The notes under the pieces are model-generated. The model saw only the letters and a program-made list of their open reading frames with translations. It was not told the origin of the DNA and made no database searches. From CAYMLL01 sp964390645 (lineage in GTDB: Bacteria; Planctomycetota; UBA8108), in assembly GCA_964390645.1 (NCBI GenBank), contig CAYMLL010000043.1, forward strand, positions 1 through 32,541: DNA of 32,541 nt, in the 5' to 3' direction. Below, piece after piece: positions 8,043 through 17,864 of the stretch. Numbering within the stretch: position 1 is the stretch's first letter; each line of letters opens with the position of its first letter. A program made the translations under genes and the position numbers.

Positions 8043-8993
8043 ATGGACAGCGGATCGAGAGACTACTACGAGGTTCTCGGCGTCTCGCGCAGCGCCGGCG
8101 ACGCCGAGATCAAGAAGGCCTATCGCAAGCTTGCGCTCGAGTACCACCCGGACAAGAACCCGGGTGACGAAGAGGCCGAGAAGCGCTTCAAGGAAGCTGC
8201 CGAGGCTTACGACGTGCTTTCGGACGCCGAGAAGCGCAAGGCCTACGACACCTACGGTGCCGACGGTCTTCGCAACATGGGTTTCGAGGGTTTCCAGAAC
8301 GCCCGCGCCGAGGACATCTTCGGCCACTTCGGTGACCTCTTTTCCGACCTCTTCGCGGGCGGAGGCCGACGTGGCGGCTCCGCTGCTGGCCGCTTCCGTG
8401 GCGGCGGTGACCCCGGTGGTGGAGGAGGTTTCGGTGGTGGCGGCTTCGGTGATGGCGTCGCCCGGCGCGGCACGGACATCCGCCACCGTCTCACGGTGAC
8501 CCTTCGCGAGGCGGCTCTCGGCGGCAGTCGTGAAATCCGGCTCCCGGGCGCTCACGGGTCCTCTTCCAAGAGCGTGAGCGGCTTCCAGCGGGTCGACGTG
8601 AAGATCCCCGTCGGCGTCGCCGACGGTCAGACGCTGCGCCTCGGCGGCAAGGGACGGCCCGGTGCTCACGGAGGTCCGGCCGGCGACCTTCTCCTGGAGA
8701 TTGACGTGCAGTCGCACCCCGAGCTCGAGCGGGACGGTCGGGATTTCCGGGCGGCGATCAAGGTGCCGCTGCGCATCGCGGTGCTCGGCGGCAAGGTTGA
8801 CGTGCCCACCCTGCGCGGCAGTGTCGAGCTGAGCATCCCGCCTGGCACCTCGTCGGATTCGTGGTTGCGCCTGAAGGGACAGGGTTGCGCGACGGAGCCG
8901 CCGGGGGACCATCTCGTCCGTGTCGTTGTCACGGTGCCGCGAGAGCCGACGCCCGAGCTCGAGGAAGCGCTGCGGAATCAGCCCGACGGCTAG
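8043..8993 (+). CDS. DnaJ-family cochaperone without zinc finger (CbpA-like)
   Basis: From ATG 8043 (AGGGAG at 8033-8038) the product is 316 residues. The J-domain spans about 7-72 with the HPD motif at 35-37, which stimulates DnaK ATPase. A Gly/Phe-rich stretch follows (about 85-145, with long GGG runs), then the two beta-sandwich substrate-binding domains (RLTVTLREAALGG, VDVKIPVGVADGQTLRL, VPTLRGSVELSIPPGT). The CxxCxGxG zinc-finger repeats of true DnaJ are absent, so it belongs to the CbpA/DnaJ type II group. An in-frame ATG at 8007 overlaps the -10 region and is rejected. No dnaK or grpE is nearby. It is divergent from trxB. Confidence 0.92.
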   Translation: MDSGSRDYYEVLGVSRSAGDAEIKKAYRKLALEYHPDKNPGDEEAEKRFKEAAEAYDVLSDAEKRKAYDTYGADGLRNMGFEGFQNARAEDIFGHFGDLFSDLFAGGGRRGGSAAGRFRGGGDPGGGGGFGGGGFGDGVARRGTDIRHRLTVTLREAALGGSREIRLPGAHGSSSKSVSGFQRVDVKIPVGVADGQTLRLGGKGRPGAHGGPAGDLLLEIDVQSHPELERDGRDFRAAIKVPLRIAVLGGKVDVPTLRGSVELSIPPGTSSDSWLRLKGQGCATEPPGDHLVRVVVTVPREPTPELEEALRNQPDG

Positions 8994-9740
8994 TCTGGAT
9001 TTCTCACCGATTTCGCGGCAGGAAGCGGTGAGACATGCGGGCCAGCCACGAGCTTTGCCGCGCCGTCCAGACGCATGCATCTTCAGTGGGGGTGAGCTCT
9101 ACCGGAACGCGGGTCTCTCTGACGGGTAGCGCCCGTAGCGGCGCCGGGAGACACGGACCTGGTCGAGGTGCCCCGGGAAGGGGTTCGCATCGGCGACCCG
9201 GGGGTCACCCGGGACGCCCCGTGGGCGAGTGTCGAGCAGGCCTCCAAGGAGATGGTCCGGGATGACGACCGTCGGCGACACCGGAGAAGTCTGCCAGTCG
9301 CTGCACGACAGGGGCGGACGCCGGTCTGTGAAGACGGGTCGAGCCTGTATTCGCGCGGGTCCATGCGGACGCGAAGTCGCCGGGCTCGGTGGCGTGACCA
9401 GCGAGGACACCGGACGTCGTCGGGGACTCCGCGAGGCCGGGAGCGCGGCAGCAGAGCGGCGCCGCATGGTGGTCGGTCGTGCGAAGAACTCTCGCCTCGG
9501 GCCCGTCAGCAATCCGCCCGCAACCGTGGACCGCCACGTCAGCGAGCACCCTGGTCCATGGTCGTGCCGCGAGCACGAGGCGTCCGTCCGCGGCGCCTCA
9601 CGCATGTGTGAGCCGGGCCCGGCAGGGCCGGGCCCTCGGCGGTATCCGGCCCGGTATCGGGGGAGGCGTCGACACGTCCGGGACCGGCGTGATGACCCAC
9701 GCCGTCCGGCGAGCATCCTGGAAGACGGCGAAGCCGGAGA
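8994..9740. other. 747-bp gene-free stretch between convergent dnaJ-like and clpC genes
   Basis: All six frames give only Arg/Pro/Ser-rich translations with no recognisable motif, and no tRNA, tmRNA, SRP or RNase P core was seen. It contains repeated ACCCGGG words near 9197-9215 and the strong palindrome at 9615-9635. It may be a decayed gene or spacer; nothing further can be supported. Confidence 0.6.
9615..9635. terminator. GC-rich hairpin between dnaJ-like gene and clpC
   Basis: GGGCCCGGC (9615-9623) and GCCGGGCCC (9627-9635) form a perfect 9-bp stem with the 3-nt loop AGG. It sits about 105 bp past the clpC stop (minus strand) and about 620 bp past the dnaJ stop. There is no T-run on either side, so intrinsic termination is only possible, not shown. 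Confidence 0.35.
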
Positions 9741-12212
<2,472 letters not shown>

Positions 12213-12294
12213 GAATTCCGCCAGTCCTGTTTCGCGGTTGTTATCGTGACCTCTGATGGCCGACCCGGGCGGTCAGGAGATCCGGAGCCGAAGA

Positions 12295-12322
12295 ACTCTA
12301 TCTCACGCAGCGGAGTTTTCAA
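12295..12322 (-). promoter_or_regulatory. Promoter candidate for clpC
   Basis: On the minus strand TTGAAA (12317-12322) and TAGAGT (12295-12300) are 16 bp apart, with a predicted leader of about 75 nt. No CtsR-like direct heptad repeat was seen. Confidence 0.35.
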
Positions 12323-12462
12323 CCGGATGCGGCGGAAGTGGGGTTATGGGGCGTCGGACGGTTTCCGGTGTCGTGGCGGGCTCCCTGCGAGGGTTGTAGT
12401 ATTCGGTCGATGCCCTGCAATGTCGGATTGCGGGTGCGGACCCCCGGGAGCATGGCGACTCG

Positions 12463-13494
12463 ATGGCGAGCCGAACGATCAGTTCTTCCGCGATAGCAAC
12501 GGTGCCCACACGGGGGTTCCGCCTCCTTGTCGACGGCATTCGGGCATGGGTGCGGTCGATCTCGTCCGGGTCGACGTCGGGGCCGTGTGTGGGGATTCTC
12601 GAGGGTGGGCCGGGACAGGGAAGTGGCACGCTTCTTCGACTGCTCGAGGGGACTTCGAAGGATCTCGGTATCCAGTTTCTGGGCACTTCGTTCGCGCCGT
12701 CGACGACGAGCGGCGTCGAGCCTCTCGTCGACCTCGTCGAGCCGTTCGTCATGGACGCGCTGGACGGAAGTCGGCAGGGTGACGCCTCGCGTGAGGGTTT
12801 CCTGGAGCGGTTCGGGCCGGACCTCGTCCACCTTCTCCCCGAGCTGGAGTGGCCGGATTCCACCGTCCCTGCGGTCACCGAGGGAGTCGACGACGACCGC
12901 TCGCGGCGCATGGACGCCCTGGTGCAGACGATTCTCGAGAGCACTTGCGGCAAGCCCACGGTCCTGGCGCTGCATGGGGTGGACGGTGGTGATGCGCTCA
13001 GTCGTGACGCCATCCTTCATCTCCTGCGAGTTCTGCGCCGGCGACGAGGCCGCGGTCGTCGACATCATGTCCTCGTCATCGCGGGAACCGGTTGTGGGTC
13101 GACATCGAGTTTCCTGGAGCTCGCGGACACGCGAAGTATCGCGTTTCGTATACGGGTGCGGGGTTATTCGAGAGACGATCTCGAGGAACTTGCGCGCGTC
13201 GAGCTTGTGGAGCGGATGTCGGTCTCGATCCGCGAGAAGGTGTTCCGCTCCTCCGGCGGCGACACCCGCTACGTTCGCTGGCTCTTCTCCCGTCTCCGCG
13301 AGGAGGGACTGACGGCGAGCTGGTTGCTCGAGACGTACCCATCCTTCGAGGAGCTGGCGCGCGACGATCTCCACCGGCTCGAGCCGGTGCTGCGACAGAT
13401 CGTCTCCTTGCTGTCCGTCTGCGGTTTTCCCGCCGACGAGCCGCTCCTTCGCGAGTGGGTCGACGAGCACGGCCTCGTTGTCGAGGAGGTGTAG
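12463..13494 (+). CDS. STAND/AAA_16-like NTPase domain, 5' part of a gene broken by TAG
   Basis: This 343-residue frame ends in TAG at 13492-13494, and the same frame stays open for another 2.4 kb, so it is the front part of one gene of about 1,150 codons. The layout is that of AAA_16/STAND ATPases: a short lead, a P-loop position, an alpha/beta region with a hydrophobic strand PTVLALHGVDGGD, strand VLVIAGTG, and a helical part ending in LRQIVSLLSVCGFPADEPLLREWVDEHG, typical of the winged-helix region after the NTPase. The P-loop reads GGPGQGSGT, lacking the invariant Lys of GxxxxGK[ST], and the Walker B strand has His instead of the usual acidic pair, so ATP hydrolysis is doubtful. The start ATG is the only good in-frame start after the stop at 12397. 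It may be a pseudogene or a scaffolding protein. Confidence 0.6.
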   Translation: MASRTISSSAIATVPTRGFRLLVDGIRAWVRSISSGSTSGPCVGILEGGPGQGSGTLLRLLEGTSKDLGIQFLGTSFAPSTTSGVEPLVDLVEPFVMDALDGSRQGDASREGFLERFGPDLVHLLPELEWPDSTVPAVTEGVDDDRSRRMDALVQTILESTCGKPTVLALHGVDGGDALSRDAILHLLRVLRRRRGRGRRHHVLVIAGTGCGSTSSFLELADTRSIAFRIRVRGYSRDDLEELARVELVERMSVSIREKVFRSSGGDTRYVRWLFSRLREEGLTASWLLETYPSFEELARDDLHRLEPVLRQIVSLLSVCGFPADEPLLREWVDEHGLVVEEV

Positions 13495-13584
13495 ACCGGT
13501 GAGCAGGTCGATGAGCTCCTCGCGGAGCTCGAGGACCGCGGGTGGGTCTGCTCCAGTGGTGTCGGTCCCGCGCGTCGCTGGTAC

Positions 13585-15918
13585 ATGGAGCCCGACGTTG
13601 CGAGGGTCGCGCTTGGCTGTCTCGATCCCGCGAGGGCGCGCTCGCTGGCGGAGCAGCTGGCGGCGTGGCTCGTCGATCGCTGCGGGGGTGTCGGGCGCCG
13701 GACCGTGAGGGCCTTCCGCATCCTTTCTCTCGCTGGCGGAGTACCGACGGACGGCGCGAACGGTAGCTTGCCGGGGATTGACGACCTTGATTTCTCCCGG
13801 ATGCAGCCCTGTCGCGAGAGTCTCGGTGAGGCCGCGGCCGGCTATCTCGAGAAGCTCGGGGCTCCGTCGGCCGCGCTCGAGGTGCTCGAGGATACGCTCG
13901 GGTCTCTGAACGAGTCCGTCGACAGGGTCGGCGAGGATCTCGAGGAGCGTGTCGTGCGACTGCTTTGCGAGACCGGCAACCATCGGGAGGCGATCGATCT
14001 TCTCGAGGCCCGGCTCGGCAACACCACGAGCGCTGCGGACCGTGTGAGCGTCGTTCGTCGGGTGTCCGGTCTTCGGGGCCGGCTCGGTGACCGCGCTGCA
14101 CGACTTGCCGGCCTTCAGGATGCCCTGGGGTTCTTGCAAGTCGATCCCGACGAGATCGAGCGTGGCCGTGTTCTCGAGGACCTCGCCGTGCACTGGCTCG
14201 AGGACGACGAGTTCGACCGAGCTGACGATGCCGGCCGCGAGGCGCTCGCGGTGCTCGAGGCTCGTGATTCCTGTGATGAGAGCGAGCGCCGTCGAGTCTG
14301 GCGGCTTCTGGAGACCATCGCCAGCCGGCGAGGCGATCGTCACGCGGCGCAGGAGCTCGAGCAGAGGATCTACGAGGCGGCGGTGGTGGCCAACGACGTC
14401 GTGGCGCAGGTACGCTCGCTTCTCGGTCTGTCGAGCTTCTTCTGCACAGAGGATCACCACGCGCGATCGGATGCTTGCCTGCGGGAGGCGTTGCGGCTCG
14501 CGCAGGAGTCCGGCGCGCGGCGCATCGAGGCCGAGGTCCTGCGTCGTCTGGGTCAGACCAACGGTGACTGTCGGGGCGACGACGAAGCCTTCCGCTACCT
14601 CGAGCGTGCCTGGTCGATCCTCGACGAGTTCGGGGATGAGGCGGGGCTCGCGCAAGTCGAGGTGCATCTCGTGGAGTGCGAGCTTCGGACCGGGAGATTC
14701 CGCCACGCGGCCCGTACGCTGCGGAGCTGCGTGGAGCGTCGATTCTCGTGCTCCTGCTCGTGGCCTCTGCGGGCCGACGGGGCGGCGGACGGCGCGAGTA
14801 CGGCCGACGTCCAGCGCGGTCGTGCCGAGGAGCGTTGTCGAGAGCGCACGCTCGAGACGAGGTGGCAAGACGGATCAGCGCTTCTGGGGCCGGACGACCT
14901 GCTCGAGCTCGTGGCCCTGCGGCGGAAGTCCGGTGAGCTCACGGGGGCGTTCCGTTTGCTGGAGTCGGCACTCGGTCGTGACGAGTTCAGGTCGGGCGTC
15001 GAGACGCGTGCACGCGCGGTGCAGGAGCTCGGGCGCCTGTCACTGCTGAGGGGCGAAGTCGACCTGGCGTTGAAGTCCTTCGAACAGAGCTTGAAGACGC
15101 ACGCCGGTGTACCGAGCCGCGAGCGGGTCGCCTCCGCGTATCTCGAGGTGGGCGGGGTACTTCTCCTGGGCGGGCACATCGCCCGGGCGCTCGACTACAC
15201 CCTGCGCGGACTGCGGATCGCCTGGGACGAGAGCGATGACGCCGGCGTCGCCGAATCGCTCCTGCGCCTCGCGGAGTTTCTCGTCGAGGCGGGGCAGTAT
15301 CACGCTGCGACCATCGTATGCACGAGCGCCGCCAACCTGGCCCGGCACCTCGGACTCTGGGCGGCCGAGCTGTCGGCCTCCACGATCGCCGTCAGGGCGA
15401 CGCGGGGCGCGGGCGAGGACAAGGCCACACGCCGCGCTCTGAGGCGGGCCTGGGAGCTCGATCGGGTTCTCGACCAGCCGCTCGACCGGCTACGCCTCTG
15501 CCTGGAGGCCGGGTGGGAGCGATACGGGCAGGGTGACTTCCAGCTCGCCGGGGAGCACGGTCGGCGGGGTGCGGACATCGCGAAGAAGATCGGTGCCCAG
15601 TCGATGCTGCCGGACTTCCGCCTGCTGCTCGCGGCGATCGACGGCTGTCCGAGCAATCCTCACAACAACTTCATCCGCGCGCTGCAGGTTCTCGAGAGCG
15701 TTCAGCAAGACGCCGAGGTGCTGGGACGACCTCGGCTCGGCTGGGAGGTCTGTCTCGTCATGGAGGAGGTCTACGCGAGCCGCGGCAAGACCGAGATCTC
15801 CGACGGTCTGCGTCGTCGCGCCGACGCAGCGAGCACCTTGTGCCACTCCGCGCTGCCACGGGAGCTTCGCGTTCTCTGCTGGAGTTCGCGTCATCGGTCC
15901 TCGCGCCACCCTTCCTAG
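13585..15918 (+). CDS. TPR-repeat protein, 3' part of the same broken gene
   Basis: The frame is the same as the preceding part and is open right after the TAG at 13492. The first in-frame ATG is 13585, but residues encoded at 13495-13584 (with GEQVDELLAELEDRGWV) read as ordinary protein, so the break is one codon. About 777 residues follow, almost wholly helical, with repeated 34-40-residue units of TPR type such as AALEVLEDTLG, AIDLLEARLG, ALKSFEQSLKTH, ARALDYTLRGLRIAWDE and AFRYLERAWSILDEFGDEAG. No C-terminal DNA-binding or kinase domain is seen, unlike MalT or PknK-type relatives. TPR arrays in this class act as a sensor or partner-binding arm of the NTPase. If the TAG is real, this half is probably not made unless translation restarts. 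Partners are unknown. Confidence 0.6.
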   Translation: MEPDVARVALGCLDPARARSLAEQLAAWLVDRCGGVGRRTVRAFRILSLAGGVPTDGANGSLPGIDDLDFSRMQPCRESLGEAAAGYLEKLGAPSAALEVLEDTLGSLNESVDRVGEDLEERVVRLLCETGNHREAIDLLEARLGNTTSAADRVSVVRRVSGLRGRLGDRAARLAGLQDALGFLQVDPDEIERGRVLEDLAVHWLEDDEFDRADDAGREALAVLEARDSCDESERRRVWRLLETIASRRGDRHAAQELEQRIYEAAVVANDVVAQVRSLLGLSSFFCTEDHHARSDACLREALRLAQESGARRIEAEVLRRLGQTNGDCRGDDEAFRYLERAWSILDEFGDEAGLAQVEVHLVECELRTGRFRHAARTLRSCVERRFSCSCSWPLRADGAADGASTADVQRGRAEERCRERTLETRWQDGSALLGPDDLLELVALRRKSGELTGAFRLLESALGRDEFRSGVETRARAVQELGRLSLLRGEVDLALKSFEQSLKTHAGVPSRERVASAYLEVGGVLLLGGHIARALDYTLRGLRIAWDESDDAGVAESLLRLAEFLVEAGQYHAATIVCTSAANLARHLGLWAAELSASTIAVRATRGAGEDKATRRALRRAWELDRVLDQPLDRLRLCLEAGWERYGQGDFQLAGEHGRRGADIAKKIGAQSMLPDFRLLLAAIDGCPSNPHNNFIRALQVLESVQQDAEVLGRPRLGWEVCLVMEEVYASRGKTEISDGLRRRADAASTLCHSALPRELRVLCWSSRHRSSRHPS

Positions 15919-16062
15919 GGTACTTCTTGTCCGAGTCCGCCCGGGTCGAACCCGACCTTGCCCGGGATTCGTGTCCGAAGTGCTTGAATGGGTTATCTTT
16001 GTGGAATTCGCTGGAGAGGGCCATGGGGCTGGTGAAAACCTGTGGAATTCTGAGATACGCCC

Positions 16063-16091
16063 TTGACGACAGCGCCGGTCGCAAGTATAGT
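16063..16091 (+). promoter_or_regulatory. Strong sigma-70-like promoter of a putative small RNA
   Basis: TTGACG (16063-16068) and TATAGT (16086-16091) are separated by exactly 17 bp, a near-consensus sigma-70 promoter. Predicted start about 16098. No protein gene on this strand follows until about 17.9 kb, and a terminator stands at 16237-16270. Confidence 0.65.
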
Positions 16092-16097
16092 GCCGGT

Positions 16098-16270
16098 GCT
16101 TTCGGCGATTCGTACGAGGTACCCAACGGTACCAGGGATTTCGAGGTCCGGCGCTGGCGGTTTCCAGAGTCGGGTCCGAGTGTAGGACCGAAGCCTTCTG
16201 CCAGACAATCAGATTTTCTCTTCACTTCTTTTCTAAGGGCGTCTTAACTCCTCTGAGACGTCCTTTTTTT
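16098..16270 (+). ncRNA. Candidate small noncoding RNA, about 173 nt
   Basis: A near-consensus promoter at 16063-16091 and a textbook terminator at 16237-16270 bound this unit. The interior folds locally: GGTACC-CAAC-GGTACC is a perfect 6-bp hairpin, GGTCC pairs with GGACC around a 7-nt loop, CCAG with CTGG, and CGATTC near the 5' end can pair with GAGTCG. The last 40 nt before the terminator are pyrimidine-rich (around 16211-16233) and look single-stranded, which could pair with purine-rich ribosome sites. A 135-codon frame (15840-16247) crosses the unit but lacks protein character and begins far upstream of this promoter. It does not match 6S, SRP, RNase P or tmRNA by eye. Its existence is inferred from signals; its function is unknown. 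Confidence 0.55.
16237..16270 (+). terminator. Intrinsic terminator
   Basis: GGGCGTCT (16237-16244) pairs with AGACGTCC (16256-16263) with one G-U pair and an 11-nt loop, followed directly by seven T (16264-16270). It is the clearest intrinsic terminator in the window, and no coding gene ends in front of it on this strand (the TPR gene stops at 15918). Confidence 0.85.
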
Positions 16271-16474
16271 ATGGGCTGCCGGAAGACGTCCTCGCCGTCC
16301 CCGGGCGCGGCCGGGTCGCACGGAGGAAACGAGAATCTCCGCGTGTCGCCAGCGGTCGTTTTTCAGCGACCTCGCGGAGTCCTACCGGGTCGGATCGGGT
16401 CCTCTGCTCCCGGGTGATCTGTCAGAACTCCGCGGACAGCGCCGGAGCGCTCGTGTCCGAGGTGCCTGCCGGTG

Positions 16475-17266
16475 TCAGATCTCCAGGTTGAAGATTCTCC
16501 AGCGGCCGTCGATCCAGAGGCTCTGCTGGAGGTCGATGACGATGGGCACGGGCGTGCCCTCGATCTCGAGCTGCAGCCTGGCGCCGGAGATCATCGGCAG
16601 GCTGACGCGGAACGCGGCTCCCCTGGGTCCGTCGCTGGTGAGCTTCCCGGTGCGGTGCTCGTGTCGCACCTTCTTGCCGCCGGTGACGCCGATGACGCTC
16701 TGCAGGATGTCCCGGTTCTTTGTCGGCAGCTGAGAGCCGAGCACCGTGAGTGTGCCGTCCGTCAGCACCTTCTTCAGGTCCGCTTCCGAGAGGAGGATGG
16801 CGCCGGCCGCCTTGAGGTCGCCGCTGGACAGGGCGGCGACGAGATTGACGACCATCGTCTCGAACTCCTGCGTCAGCACCTTGTCGCTCGGCCGGTCGAC
16901 TCGCTCCGCCGTCGTCGGTTCGGGCTCGGCGGCGGGGGGCGGGTCGGTATCGACGCTCCTCGGTGCTGCGCCGGGTGACTTCGACGGTGGCAGCGGGTCG
17001 GAGACGAGCCCTTCCGGCCGCAGTTCGCCGATCAGCTTCGAGACCGCCGGGTTCGAGCGGCCACCGGCCGGATTGTCGTCGTCAGTCGCGTTCGTGTTCG
17101 CGTTCGGGTTCGCGCTTGCGGTTTGCGCGGATTCCTGCGGCGCGGCATCCGGCCCGGAGTCGTCGCAGCCGGGCAGCAGCCAGGCACAGGCGAGGAGCGG
17201 TGGAAGTGTCTTCGCGGTGAGCCGTCCCCGGATCCCGTGGCTTCGTCGAGAGTTCTGTTTCGGCAT
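16475..17266 (-). CDS. Hypothetical lipoprotein
   Basis: The 263-residue product begins with a lipoprotein signal: basic residues (KQNSRRSHGIRGR), then hydrophobic LPPLLACAW and lipobox LLPGC, with the lipidated Cys near residue 34. A low-complexity linker follows, rich in Ala, Asn, Asp and Pro (about 38-125), and then a folded part (about 130-263) with FETMVVNLVAALSSGDLKAA and a C-terminal beta region ending WIDGRWRIFNLEI. The folded part resembles SnoaL/NTF2-like or DUF4878-type small lipoprotein domains in pattern only; I do not assign it. A 9-bp palindrome (17292-17315) and an out-of-frame ATG with a strong ribosome site (17322-17324) lie just upstream. It is a single gene with noncoding DNA on both sides. 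Confidence 0.78.
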   Translation of the reverse strand: MPKQNSRRSHGIRGRLTAKTLPPLLACAWLLPGCDDSGPDAAPQESAQTASANPNANTNATDDDNPAGGRSNPAVSKLIGELRPEGLVSDPLPPSKSPGAAPRSVDTDPPPAAEPEPTTAERVDRPSDKVLTQEFETMVVNLVAALSSGDLKAAGAILLSEADLKKVLTDGTLTVLGSQLPTKNRDILQSVIGVTGGKKVRHEHRTGKLTSDGPRGAAFRVSLPMISGARLQLEIEGTPVPIVIDLQQSLWIDGRWRIFNLEI

Positions 17267-17291
17267 CGAGAGACGTTCTCCGGTCAGGGGT

Positions 17292-17315
17292 AGCGGGGCC
17301 GGCGGTGGCCCCGCT
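17292..17315. promoter_or_regulatory. Perfect 9-bp inverted repeat upstream of the lipoprotein gene
   Basis: AGCGGGGCC (17292-17300) and GGCCCCGCT (17307-17315) flank a 6-nt loop, 25 bp upstream of the lipoprotein ATG. In RNA it would form a very stable hairpin just before the ribosome site, suggesting an operator or leader hairpin that limits translation. Confidence 0.4.
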
Positions 17316-17400
17316 CTCGAACATCAGTGGCTCCTTCTACGGTCCCCGGAACGGCGCGGCGATCAAGGGGAATCTCCGGGGTGGGTCGCCGAGCCGGAAC

Positions 17401-17442
17401 CACCCGGGTCGCCTCACCCGGGTGGCCTCACCCGGGTCGCCT
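17401..17442. repeat. Tandem 14-bp repeat, three copies
   Basis: CACCCGGGTCGCCT (17401-17414), the same with one C-to-G change (17415-17428), and an exact copy (17429-17442), followed by a decayed fourth (CACGGGT). Each unit contains the palindrome ACCCGGGT. Regular spacing near 1.3 helical turns could suit an array of protein-binding sites, but simple slippage is as likely. Confidence 0.8.
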
Positions 17443-17475
17443 CACGGGTTTGCGCGGCGTTCGGGCCGGTCCCCG

Positions 17476-17507
17476 GAGTCGGCGACGACTCGAGTCGGCG
17501 ACGACTC
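17476..17507. repeat. Two tandem 16-bp palindromes
   Basis: GAGTCGGCGACGACTC occurs twice without a gap (17476-17491, 17492-17507). Each copy is itself an inverted repeat: GAGTCG and CGACTC around GCGA, which in RNA is a GNRA-type tetraloop. Confidence 0.85.
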
Positions 17508-17699
17508 GATCCCGTGGGGCCGGCTCCGGGCTCCGTCACCGTCCCGGGGCTGCCGTGGTCATCGTCCGCCGGGCCACGCCTCCTCCTGTGCGTCGGCGGA
17601 AGCCCGCGGCGGAATTTCCAGCGTCGGATAATCCGTCAGGAGGGAGAGTCATATCTCTCATAGTGACAGCATCTTAGGGATCCCTTCTCGACATCCTCG

Positions 17700-17728
17700 T
17701 TGACGAGACGGCACCCCGGGCCTACCAT
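17700..17728 (+). promoter_or_regulatory. Promoter of the FHA-AAA+ regulator
   Basis: TTGACG (17700-17705) and TACCAT (17723-17728) are 17 bp apart. Predicted start about 17735, leader about 130 nt. This argues against a translation start at the in-frame TTG 17700 and for the ATG at 17865. Confidence 0.5.
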
Positions 17729-17864
17729 GCCCTTTCGGATTGTAGCGTGGATCAGGTCGGTGTCGGAGTGCTGGGCGCGGGGCTTCATTTCGGCCCTGTC
17801 GGTCGCGGCAGGCGTCTCACCGTCTCCCTCGCTGGCATCCTCTCGCCCACTCGCTTTCCGGTCG

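Larger units (their letters stand above)
17267..17699. other. Gene-free divergent region with tandem palindromes
   Basis: Between the divergent lipoprotein and FHA regulator genes I find no supportable gene. It holds the hairpin at 17292-17315, a 14-bp tandem array (17401-17442), a 16-bp tandem palindrome (17476-17507) and, near 17642-17660, a short GAGA/TCTC inverted repeat. The FHA-gene promoter begins at 17700. Confidence 0.65.

Noticed and set aside
8994..9740. tRNA, tmRNA, SRP or RNase P gene in the large spacer
   Set aside because: I looked for T-loop, tag-reading-frame, GGAAG/GCAGCC and P4-helix patterns and found none.
12319..14868. 849-codon minus-strand frame
   Set aside because: It is antisense to the NTPase-TPR gene and is rich in Arg, Pro and His with no motif; such mirror frames are common in high-GC DNA. 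The plus strand shows clear TPR periodicity.
15840..16247. 135-codon open frame across the small-RNA unit
   Set aside because: Its start lies inside the TPR gene in another frame, the promoter at 16063-16091 and the terminator hairpin fall inside it, and the translation has no domain or protein-like pattern.
17401..17507. CRISPR array
   Set aside because: The repeats are 14 and 16 bp, directly adjacent, without spacers, and no cas genes are present.
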